Shown piece by piece: positions 25,201 through 37,700 of a DNA stretch of 51,048 nucleotides (position 1 is its first letter; each line of letters begins with the position of its first letter). The stretch is from Helochares maculicollis. Taxonomy: Eukaryota > Arthropoda > Insecta > Coleoptera > Hydrophilidae. The notes under the pieces are model-generated. The model saw only the letters and a program-made list of their open reading frames with translations. It did not search any database and was not told where the DNA came from. The stretch lies in assembly GCA_033557835.1 (NCBI GenBank), contig JAWQRO010000171.1:1-51048 (forward strand). Reading direction: 5' to 3'. The translations under genes were made by a program, and so were the position numbers.

Positions 25201-28200
25201 TTTATTGTGATGATCATGGTGTATTCCTAATATGTTATTATTAAACAATTAGGAGCTTGTAAAGGTCGCAAAAACCATGTTTTCAATTAACATTTTTCGT
25301 TATAATTACAACCTACTAATTAACATAATTTACGTTTTTGTCAATTTCAACGATGAGAAGAGTTTTGAACAAACTGAAACGCATCATTTCGAATAAATTG
25401 GTCACTTATGTAAATATCGCCTCCGTAATTAAAGAAAATGAATCGAGTTTTTTATTCAGATGGCATTCTAATCTTGTTTTTCTTTGGCTGTGCAAGATGT
25501 TATGATGTTTAACGCAATTTTTAGAAGGCCAGTTGCTATTCGTCTAATTCGTTTAATCGCAGGCTTGAGGTGCTATAGATCTGTGGGTAAAAAGTATAGT
25601 TTCGATAAAAACGTTGATTCCAAAGCAAAATAAAATTTAAACGCGAAAGGTGTAAAGTACCTCGAGAAAAGAAGCAAGAGATATACTATTTCACAGCCAT
25701 ATTTCTGATACGCTGTCCGTCAAGTCGAATCGAATGAACAAAGGAGCCGAGTTGTCCTTCGTTTTACATACGTCCATCTTCGTCAATCACACATCTGCAC
25801 CGGGCATAGTCCAACAGACGTATCTGCAGAACGTGTTCGACCTTTCTAGAGAACCATCGGCCATCATGCCGCGCGTCCATAAAGATAATTAAAATACTTG
25901 TGTAATAATAATTACAGCTAATCCGAGAATGCTTTGAGAGGAGCTAGCTAGCCGAAGGAGAATAATAAAACTCACGAGACGTACAAAACGAAGATCGGCT
26001 TGGCTGTCATGTGGTGCGGATTTTTTTTTAATCCATCAACAATTAATAACTAGGTAGATAATTAAAATTGTTTCCAACAGTTAAGCAGCCAACCAAGTTG
26101 TGTGGTCAAAAGTACTAAAGAACTTAGAGACCACATGTTGCACAAATTCATAGATTATGTAGAATCAGTTACATGGAATGATGAATTTAATAGTGATTAC
26201 TTGGAAAATGTGTAAATCTGCAATTTACACCCAGAAACATTTTGCCACAGTTTGAACAGATGGGAAGTCCTCCCGCTATTAGCATTTTAACTCTTTTCGT
26301 GTATTGTGTTACTGCATCGGTAAACTATTTCAAGTACTTCGGATGTTAAGCCCATAATTTTAATTCTATCACTTCGTTGCTTTTATTTGCTGCTTTTCTC
26401 TCCTATTATAGTAATCTGTTTTGGTAATTGACAACCATTTCTTTTTTTTTTACTTTCTTATTCTACGGTATTGGTGATTTTATTCTTCCCTCCATCATTA
26501 CTCTGTGGAGCGAGTTGATAAATATAATTTAACTTACTTACTATTTTGGCGCGTATTGTTTAGACAACCTCGTCCACCTATTTATTTTGCCTCCTTCTAT
26601 TCTATACGTGCCTTTTTCCTTTTCCATTGTTCCGGATTAAATAAACTCATTTGGCTTAGTGTCCAAATTTCTCTTTAGTATCATTGCCATTGATTGCAGT
26701 ACTGTCATATCTTCTTTTTTGTTTTTCTCAACACTGATATTGGCCTTGTGTTCGACATCTGAACGTTTTATGTTTTTGATTCTTTTTGCCATTCGCTGTT
26801 GTATCTCCATAGCATCATCCATACTGTTTGTAATCGTCACACTTTGGTATTCAAAATTGAATGCATATCTCTTCAAATTACCATTCTTTATTATCAATGC
26901 ATATTTATTTGTTTTTCTTTTTTACGTGTTGTTTATTTGTGTGTTCTATGACATGCAGTTCAATTTGTTGAGTGATTGTTTTTAAATTTCCAAATATGAT
27001 TTCCAGTTTTCTTGGTCTAGACATTGCTTTCAAAAGCAATATCCTGTTTTCTGCAGTTTTTTCCTCTACCGGTCTGAAAACCACTTTTACGCAAAAGTAG
27101 ATCAGATTGAGTAATGGGCCTTGTAGATCACAAATATTCAAGATTAAAATCCTTACATTGTGACTTGTTCTTTGTATCCTGTAAAAAGTCATTAGGACCA
27201 AATTTATTTGCTTAGTAAATATTTTTGTTGTCTTCATAGCTTCATATAGATATCCTCTGTCGAATAATCTGGCGATCATTTCATCATTATATACTATCAC
27301 TCTACTTCTACATCTAAACCCTTTCTCAGACATACTTTCTGTATGAGATAGGTAAGTTGTTTTTATAATAGCTACTCTCCCTCTCTTAACATTTCCTCTG
27401 GAGTACAGTATTGTCTTCGACTTTTGTGACCTTTTAACATCCATATATTTTGCTTCTAGAAAAACTTGCTGTTCTCTGTGTCTGAGTTTTATGCTTTTCC
27501 TTGAACGTCCTTATAAAACTTCATGATGACTATCAATTATATAATTTGCCATTGCCTAGTATCACAGTATGTTAACGATAATGTTGAAGTATTGCAGTAT
27601 TATTTCAAACTACATAATTGTATTTGTTTCTTCTTTCTTCTTTTGCATGTTTGGCTTAACCTGATTTATTGTCGGCATATCATGAAATGATCAGTGTTGC
27701 CATTTTTCCTCTGTCTCTGATATTAGATAACATGCTTATTTTCTGTCAATAATTGGACTATTTGATTTGTAGTTCTGCATTATAGTGATATTCAAGTTGT
27801 TTTGTGTACATCTTTTCTGCAATAATGCAGATATGATTTTCAGATTTTATTATATCGCATTGTTTATAAAGAATTAATCATTTTAATTTGAGGTCTTATG
27901 GTGGCGTTTGAAGTTTTTACATTTTCTCGAACAAGTTTTGCGCTACAATCACCTAGTACTGTTTCAACAACGTCTTTTGGGAGACTATTAACCAGATCTT
28001 CCAATACTTGATAAAACTCTAGCTGTGTATCTTATCTTCGTTTTGAGTATGTCTACTAACTAAAATTATGTTTCCCTTCAAAAGGATCCAAGATATACTT
28101 CCTAAAATAGGTTGAAAATCTGCTATAGTACGCTTAAGTTTCGCATTTTTTTGAGACGCATTCCAAATAGCTCATTTATACGTCCACTGTGGAAGAATGT

Positions 28201-31200
28201 GGACCTATCATGTTCTGATAATCATCCGTCTATTAGTATTGTTTCTTCAATAGACAAAAGTGCAGTTTATATTTATCAATTACTTAAAATATGCTTTCTA
28301 CCAGTTTTTGCGTATATGCTCATTACATTCAACGTAGCCATTCGCATTTGAACTCATTTAATCTTGCACCCTGTTGTTTGTTCAGTTATATTATTAAGAA
28401 TATAACTAATTGGAGTCGTAACCAACCAACTTCTACATTTTTATGATTGTAAAAACGTGTGTATATATAAACATGATTACTCAGATATATGTTTAAAAAA
28501 ACTGGATATTAGGGTGTTGCCATTAAAATTTAGTTTTCCAAAAAGAAATTATTTGATCAACTCCTACAACCGAATGACAAAATAAATATTAACATATATT
28601 AAATTCAATTTACAGGGAAGAAACAAGTTGTAGGATAAACTGTAGAGCCATCATGCATATTTTTTAGCATATGTCATATAACGTGCAAATGAAAAAATGT
28701 ATTGTAAAACACTTCCCCTTATTTTGAAATTAGGTAAAGTATTTTTTTTTAAATGCTTGCGACAACTCAATCCATTTGAGACAGTCAATAAATTATTGAT
28801 TAGATTGTCTTGGTAGAGATTAACTGAAAATTACGCTCTTTTCCTTTTATTTTTGCATATGATTTTACATTATATGTTGCTAAAAATGTAATACATTTAG
28901 TAACCGTCTACTTTAATTGAACACTAACAAGAAGTTGTGGTATTTAAATATCACATCAATTGAACACAAAATATGAAAGAACTTAAAAGTAATATTCACT
29001 TGACATTCTTGCTAATGAATGACAAAAAAATATGTTTTTAGAATAAAACTGTTAAAATATTCTCAATTTCAATTTAACAAAAAAATTGTAAATTTCGCTA
29101 GACTTCTCTGTGCTGTAACTTTGACCATCCAGTTCATAAAAATGCCGAAAAGCTAGGGATAGAAAGCCATAAAAAATGATCACAAAATATATCTATAGAC
29201 CGTATCATCTAAGCGATTAGAAGATCCTGTTAATAGTTGGTAAAAAGTACTAAAATTTATGAAATGAAACGTTACAATACACATCCCATATGTGAGAATA
29301 TAAAACTCGAAATTGGAAGAAACTTATTCTCGAGGAGGTCCCATTTATTTAGAAACATCTATAGGAAGGGCACACGAGGCGATTTTATCTTCACATAATT
29401 TGTATGCAGTAATTTGAAACTTTGATGTAAGCGAAGGAGAAGAAGACGAATTTTAAATCGAAATTTCATGGTTACTTAGGTTACAAAACCCGTCCCAGTA
29501 TCACCACGGTCAATTATTGCCAATTCACTGGGCACGCTTCCCCCTTCGTCGTGTCATTCGCTTGTTTATCTCCTTAAATTAACGACAAATTAGCATATAG
29601 CAGTTATGCTTTTATCAAAATTTGGACCAATTATATATTCAAAAAACTAGTCGGTCATTCATTATACCAGATAAAACGTCGCAGAGTGACCATTTCGATA
29701 AAAATACTTCCTTATCGTAAAATGCACTTACAAAAATTAGCTTCTTTACGTTTTAAGCAGAGATATCCTTGAGACATTCTCGGTTTTAACCCGTAATCGG
29801 TTTTATATTTCAGGTTTTATGGCCAAACACCTACTGAATATATGTGATTAAATTACTTTTTTGGACAGGTGACGAATGCTTTTGATGGCACTAGGCCGTG
29901 ATGATACTTAGTATACTTTGATGGACTAGGTCTTGATAGTAATACATCTTTCTGGTATGGTGCTTTTCTGGTATTAAACAATAATGAAATAGGGCCTTGT
30001 GGCTCCCATGCTTTGATGGTATTAAGCAAAAATGACAGGACAGTGTTTAGATGCTACCAGCAGCGAGTATGCGAGCTTCGATAAGGTACTAATCAAAAAC
30101 AAATGATTAGATCTCTTTTGTGAGAGTTGTTGGGTTAGCCAGTGACGGTAAAAGAACGAAGAGGGAAGATGGCGGTATCTGGAGCAAAGAAACAACAGGT
30201 ATCTTGATCTGGTTTTACTTTCGCACAGTCCCGAGTGTTTGAAACGAAGAACCTGCACAATGGCTAACTGACTCGCTAAAGTACCGCTGCTGCGCTGGTT
30301 ATTCCAAAGCGCATATCAAAGAAGTTTCGAAGAAGCAAAGTGGACTGGGCAATTATCGTCTCATGCCAAAGTCAAGATACTGTCTAAATTGCTCTGAATA
30401 ATATCGGCTCAATTTAGTAATTGCTCCCTTTTGCGGCCATCGTTCCTTCTCTTTTTACAACCGCTTTGCCCGTCCAAATGCTCCTACTTCTTTTTGAGGA
30501 TAATTATAAAATTAACAAGCAGAAAATCACCGGTAGCTTGGAATGGGCTAATTGTGGAGCCAGATTATTGTTAAGATTTTGCCAAATGGATATTTGATAT
30601 TTTCTACTAAGTGACCGGCGTAAATTTTTATATATAGCTGAATGTTGCTTCGCTTAAGAAAAAGTTAAAATGTATTTGAGATTTACTTGAGAATAATATA
30701 TCTTTCTCTCAAAATTTTACTTAGATATTTTTAAAAATCATTAATATTTCCGTCGTGCGTTATTAAAATGTTTATTTTACGGTAGGAATTTGCTTGATGC
30801 ATAATTTGAATTATTTTCCAAATAATTTTTAATATGTGTAGATATAAAAGTACTGATATTTGACAAGTTTGATAATTTTGCTAAAAAATTAAAAGGGTGT
30901 TTATGTTTATACGTTTAAGAAAGACCAGGTGGCTTAGCTGTCTATTGAACTAATAGATTTGATTACTTTAACGTGGGAGTGGCAAAAGATGATTCAGATC
31001 CACTTTTTTGTTTTGGAATTCGTATGCAGTCGATGGAATCATCCTCCGTTTCCACAGATGGGCTAGAAATCTACCGCATTTTTACGTCGTCCTTTCGATT
31101 AAGAACTGGCTGTCGTCTTTCGGTTGTGGGACCAGTGTAGTCTATTGAAATATGAATCCTCGCATACTGAGTGAGATAGACGTAGTGGAAGGAAATTATT

Positions 31201-31661
31201 TTTAAAGTTTATCAGCAATTCTTCATACGTAGCTAAAACTTTCTTGGTACTGCAAGCTCCAGCTATGATTTGCAGCTTACGAATGTTACATTAGCTATCG
31301 GGATCATAAAATTGAAACTGACATGATTTACATTCCCGTATGAAGTACAGCCAACGATATAATTATAAAAAATATGTAACCATTTTTACAATACTTGTTA
31401 TGATTTTTAATCTAATGCATTTTATACTAAATTTTGACAGCAATTAATGTTGTTAAGTCATTTTGATTGCATTCCCAGATCATTTCCTATGACGGTCTTA
31501 ATTCAATCAACTTACTTTTTGCGCACTTCCAACGATTCATTTGTAAGGGTTTTTAATATACACGATAAGAAACCCTTATTGGATTCATAATTCATACATT
31601 TTAACATTAATTTAACGCATTTAAGAATTTATTTCTAGTATTTTTATAAGATCTTTTATCC

Positions 31662-31711
<50 letters not shown>

Positions 31712-34700
31712 TTTTTGGACTACTGCAAATTAACAGATTTTTTTGGAATTCGAGCTCAGATCTTTTTGAAAAAATGTTAATTCATGACAAACTTTGGATT
31801 AAACGGAACGTTAAGTGTCAGCAGTTTATATGTTACAGACTAAATTCTAGATTAGTTGGCCCTAAAATCTCAAACTTTCAATCTGGATACTTTAAATTGT
31901 ATAAATTTTAGGTTTTTGATCTTATTGATTTTAATTATGCAATTATGGCTACTTCTCCTGTAACTTTCAAGATTTACAAACTTGAATTTTTATCCATGTT
32001 TTTTCAGCTTGATTTTTTCATGTTTAACTTTTATTCGTGAATTTTGGGTTATTGTAAATATTTGATCCAGGATTCTAGAGATTCGATCGTGCAGCTGTAA
32101 ATTATTTTTTTGAAGTCGTTGATTTTTATCATGTAGGATTTAACTATGAACTGAGCTGCTTTATTTAGTTGCTTTAGAGTTTTTATCCTGCATAATTTAG
32201 CGTTTAGCATTGATAGGTTCAAAAGTTTATCTTGAATTCCTGTTTTTGATATCTTAATTTTGACATTAAATGTTAAAACCTTCCATTTACAATCATGATT
32301 ATCCTGAAAGTTTTAGTTTTCAGAAGTCCGCTAGTGGTACAAAATATATTCAGAAGAATGAATTATTATTAAGTCAGACATTTTTTCTTGAAACTTTAAA
32401 GATTTCAACATGATTCGTTGACGATTCCTGAATGAGTAAGTAAAACGTGCAGTTTCGTTTTAATTTCAATATTTCGAAGTTTTGACTTGTCAATCCTAAA
32501 GCTGTGACTTGCTTTTTAATTAATAATTTTAGATAGTACTGTTATAGTATATATGCAAGCAAAACAAAAGATGTAAATATCACAAAACATCTTTTATCCG
32601 TGTAATTAATACGCAGTGTCTTCCACGTATAAGCTGCTCTTCATAAAAGTATTCTAAAAATATGCTTTCGGGTAGAAATAATTTGCTCAAAGTAGACGCT
32701 TCCATTTTGGGGCATAACAATTGCCAATGGCGTTCACCGAGTTCTGAAAAAATCGTTCACAAATATGGCCAAATGATTATAAGTACACGAGATTGGGAAA
32801 ATGATTGAAATGCGCCAGAAGAGCCACAACAACAAACCATTTGAATATTGTAATTTCTGTTCGCTCAACATGGACAAGATGTTTTACCATCACAATTCCA
32901 AGGTAAAAATGGTGATATACTATTATGGCCTTCTGCCTCGAGATAAAGATTGAAATTCCTTCCAGAAAAGGCAGTTGTTAGCGGCGCCAGAGACTCGTTC
33001 GTAACGGGAGTATTGATATACCCTCCCCCCTCGAAACCTTCGCCACAACGGCAGCTCTTCGCTCTCCGCCAAGCTTCTTTACCTGTATCACGTGCACGTA
33101 AGTTGTGAGGACAAAACTGGTAAAATGTCCAATAACAATGTGACAGATCGTTGCACTACGTATACTCGTTGTTAGAGCCTTATTTGCTTGCATGCTGCAT
33201 TTATGCACAACAGCAGTTCAATTTCGAGGCTTTGTGCCGCTTTAAAGAACTATGAAGCACGCAGCACCACTTGAAAGTATGCAGAACCCGGCTTTATAAG
33301 TTATATAAATCATCGTCCAAAAGATCCCATTTATAAGCGCGGGATCCAATTTCAATTCAGGATTCAAATGTGTCAGTTTATTATTAATATTAAAGTAATT
33401 TTCTTCCTCTATAATTAACTACATTATAATCGAGATTATTAGTTCGAGATTAAAATACTTTCAAGTTACCGCCAACATGACTTGCCATTCCGGGGGATTT
33501 GCCTCGAGCCCAAGCAATTAGAAACATTATCTACCATTGTAAGAATAAACGCCTGCCAAGAAACAAATGTTAAAGATAAATTTTTCATGCAATTACCCTG
33601 GAAGAGATTTTTACCTTTCTAGGAATTTTTAACTTCCACATTGACATTCCTCCATTTAATTTATTTCTTATATCGCAACAAACGACATGCCATTCAACCA
33701 TACATTACGGCTGTTGCATTATGGTATTGCCATATACATAACGCTATTGCAATTAACATTATTGCGTTTAGTATCATACTGTAAATCAAAAACTGAAAGA
33801 GGGGAGCTTCAGTTGTCATATAAATCATAGTGGACTGGGCTTTATTATTATTCATGGCAGGAATGGCAAGGCACGTGTAGCCAGAAGACGAAGACATTAA
33901 AGTAATGATCCTTTAATAATATATAGCGGATCAGTTTTTCGGATGCCTTTTATGGGTCTTTGTGAGTCTCTATAAGGAAGAGGAAGCAAGCAAATAAATA
34001 ATATTTCGACTGATTTTTGGCTATAAAATTGGCATGACTGGTTTTTAAAGCCAACGAGCTGATTTATCATTTTTCTCTCAATAAATGTAATGCTTAATAA
34101 AGAATAATCAAAAAGCGCAATGCCGAATAACTGTTAGCAGCAAATGCAGTTCACCAAGTACAACCAAGAAGAGAGCCACTCTCCTTTACGCAAACAATGG
34201 CAAAGAATTCACAAAATCATTTAGTTGCGCAGATGAAAACTAACAAGCTTATAATAAAAACAATGCACAAAAACAACGAGACACAACAAATTGAGAAACA
34301 AATAAACAAACTTGGCTTTCTTTAAATTTAATGGAATTCAATTATTATTACATGTGAGCAAAGAACGAGGTCTTTTCCCATACCTGAGGAGAAGCTAATG
34401 CTCATTTACTACTATTACTGAAGATTGTGTGCTCTGACGTCAACTTGAATATGGGAATATTTTTACTGTTATTATGCGCGCAATTTACAGGCCTCTTCTT
34501 CAGTACACCGCAGAACCTGTGAACGTATATTCCAATTTAAGGCTCTTGGAGTCAATTGAACATTAGTAAACAAAAATGCTTTTAACATCAAACGGGCATT
34601 AGAAAAAATGCTTTATAACAATACTGGAAGTTTTAGTTAGATTTAATGTTTGTTAATTGGAATAATATCGGCAGAAATATTATTATAACTAATTGTGGAA

Positions 34701-37700
34701 AATGAAGTATATAAATCTTTTGCCTCTAGAGCACTATTTATACAAATGCGTCAAATAGATAATATTTCCAAGAATCGGATAATTCTTGTAACTAATATTT
34801 CTAAATGAAGCGTATTTTTTATCCGTAATGGACAATTATGCTCCGACGATGCTTTTGAACCGTTATCAAAACGTTCCCAAGCCGCTTGATGTTGCAATAA
34901 AATATTCCAAATCATAATCAAGGACCAATTAAAATAAGCCGTGAAAACGAATGCAAGATACCTGTTTTAAATAATATAAGAGCCGAGCCGTGCAGCCAAG
35001 TAACAAAAGAAATATTGAAGTATGATTGAAAAATGACTTGCAGCAACTCCACTGATTGTGTTCCTTTTGTCCTGTAACAAATGAATTCAAGATGAACGCG
35101 ATACAATCTACAATTCGAGGACTACACCATATAATAACGCATGAACAAGGCATAAAAATGCATAGCTTGTACAATTAAGAGTGGCTGGTTGCAATGCATA
35201 CTTCTGACAAGTGATAAATTTGCTCAATGTTGATAGTATACGCTTATAACAAAGACTAATGAATTTAGTTTCAAATAAAAGCTCATATCTTGCTATTTCA
35301 AACCCTAAACTGTCCTGCAAATCAGTTAAATCAACCCAATGTTTTCGTTAATTAGATGCAAAGATCGAGGATCAAAGATTCCATTTGATGTGAAATAGTA
35401 CTTTTCGTTATTTATTACGCGAAAGTAACGTATAATTTTGTAATGATAGATAATAATATAAAAAAGTTCTCCCACGTATTGTACAAATTGGTAACAAATA
35501 ATTAGTGGTTACAAGAACCATTTACAGTCAAACGTACAGCACTAGATAGGCGTACGTCATAAAGAACAGTGTCTGTCAAGAAATCCTATTGCATAAAAGC
35601 TAGGTCGAAGTGTGGGTAGGGGTATTTTTCTATTAAAATTTGACACAATTATGATTGATGCAAGCTGGTATTATTGTGAATGTAATAAACGCGCTTCATT
35701 CACTTTTCACTCCCACTTCCGATCTCCCTTAATATAAAAGTAAAACCGTTTTCTTTTTTTTTTAACCCACGTTCTTCAATTGGGTCAAATTTATTGAGTA
35801 ATATCTGGATAGTTTAATTTTATATGGTCTACACATGTAAATAAACAAAGAAACCAAATGGGAGCCCAAATTTCATCTTCTTAGTTCATTGATATATTAG
35901 TTATTTTTCCAACTTCTTCCCGTATCTAGAAGGTATATAGAAATACACATTATCACTGAGATTAACCTAGAGTTTGCTACTTCTGTACAATTATTCCAAG
36001 CTCGGTTGTAATAGCCAACAAACCGGTCGTTAAACGCGTTTCAATCCCAAGTCAAATAATATAGCATTAATGTATGAACAAATAGATTTACGAGTAAATA
36101 CCATTTTTGTTGCAGTATAAGGGGAATTTCTTACCATCATAATATTTGTTCTATATTTTTTAAAAAGGCACGAACACTTGTTTAAATATTTAAAGTATGT
36201 GCCGCGTTCGTGTTCTAGACAGAAACTTTAACCAACGACCTCTAATAATGAAGAGTAAATAGAGATCTTAATGAGCGCTTCACGAAATTACATTCTTGTT
36301 TTCGTTTTAAATAAATAGAATTTCACCTCCAGATCCCTACAAACAAACGATGTCTGTGATAAAATGAAAACAAACTAAATAAATCCTATATGCACACTGA
36401 AAATGATAATGCTAGTACCATTAGTAAGCAGACAATCATCCTTTTGTGTTCGTTCATTAAAACTTTAGATGCAAAACCATAACATATGGTGATTTGGCTT
36501 CTTCTTTCCATTGCTTTGATCCAGCTAAAACCATTTTGCGTGGAAACAACATCTACAAAGCAATGAAAATCGCGGTTTCTTTTTGCTTAATCACCCAAAG
36601 CAAAATATCCACCCATAATTTGAAACCCTTTGATTTTCTATTCATGTGCAAACATGAAGCTAGTCCGCCTTTTTCTCCTTAAACGTGCTTTTACGTCATA
36701 CCCAGGTGCATGTTAGAGCCCAGAATGCAACAATTCAACGTCAGCATTGTTAGAGCAACAGGTCCGCCCACTTTCACCTAACATACGTGGAACACCAAGA
36801 TCTATACCAGGTCCAGCCTGCTGCTAACGTCAATATAATTAACAGTCACAATTTGCACAAAATCATGTTTATTGCTACATTCGACACGTCTCCATGTTGT
36901 AAAAGGAATCGAGGTACAAGACAATATAACGACACCACGGGTATGGCTTATGTAGATTCGCGGGCATGGGTATGGGTTTTCTGTCGTCACTCATTTTGCA
37001 TACGTAACTCTCGTAGGAATTCTATATTTAGACATTGTAAATACGCCTACGCTTTGGATTCCAATTGCTAATTTAAGACATCTACTTACTTGAGTAATTC
37101 TAAATTGTAGAAAACGGAAGTAGCAGTTATGGTACATACCATCAACTAGTTTTTAAGATACAAATACTCATAGGACTATGCATAGAAACCATAAATCGAT
37201 AAATGCCAGAAATTGGTAATTTGTTTTGTACTAACAAACAGTACTAACCACAAAAATATGGGGATATCATTAATCATCAACTTATTAGTGAAAAAGAGAT
37301 AGCGTATTTTGCCTGTCTGGATGGTATCAAAAACTTGCTTTAGAATGTATACACTTGCAAGTCATACGAAAAGTATACGATTATTATATATTATTTCTGC
37401 AAAGCTATTTACATTTTTTTATTCCATGATGGCTTTCTCACAACCTCAGCCTAATTAACAAAGTCAACCCAAGCTTCCTACATTCATGAACGATTGGCTG
37501 TTAACCATATACAAAAATTACTCCTCATTCATTTTCTGAGATTATCTACAGCTTTCGTATAAGGGCACATATCTTTCCAATGCACACATTGCAATTGTAT
37601 CAATCCATGGATTATCGCTGAGTTTGTATTTGAAGAGAACAAACGGAAATAATTACAAGAGCGTCTCCTAAGCATCTTATATCAAAAAAACAACGCTTTC

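Noticed and set aside
26659..26985. 108-codon hydrophobic + strand frame
   Set aside because: Reverse of the Lys/Ile-rich - strand frames; hydrophobicity comes from the T-rich complement.
31666..31707. Origin or regulatory element at the (AT)n run
   Set aside because: A plain microsatellite; nothing beside it suggests a function.
36787..37071. 94-codon + strand frame and its 62-codon antisense partner
   Set aside because: Neither frame shows a domain or exon signals linked to Egfr.
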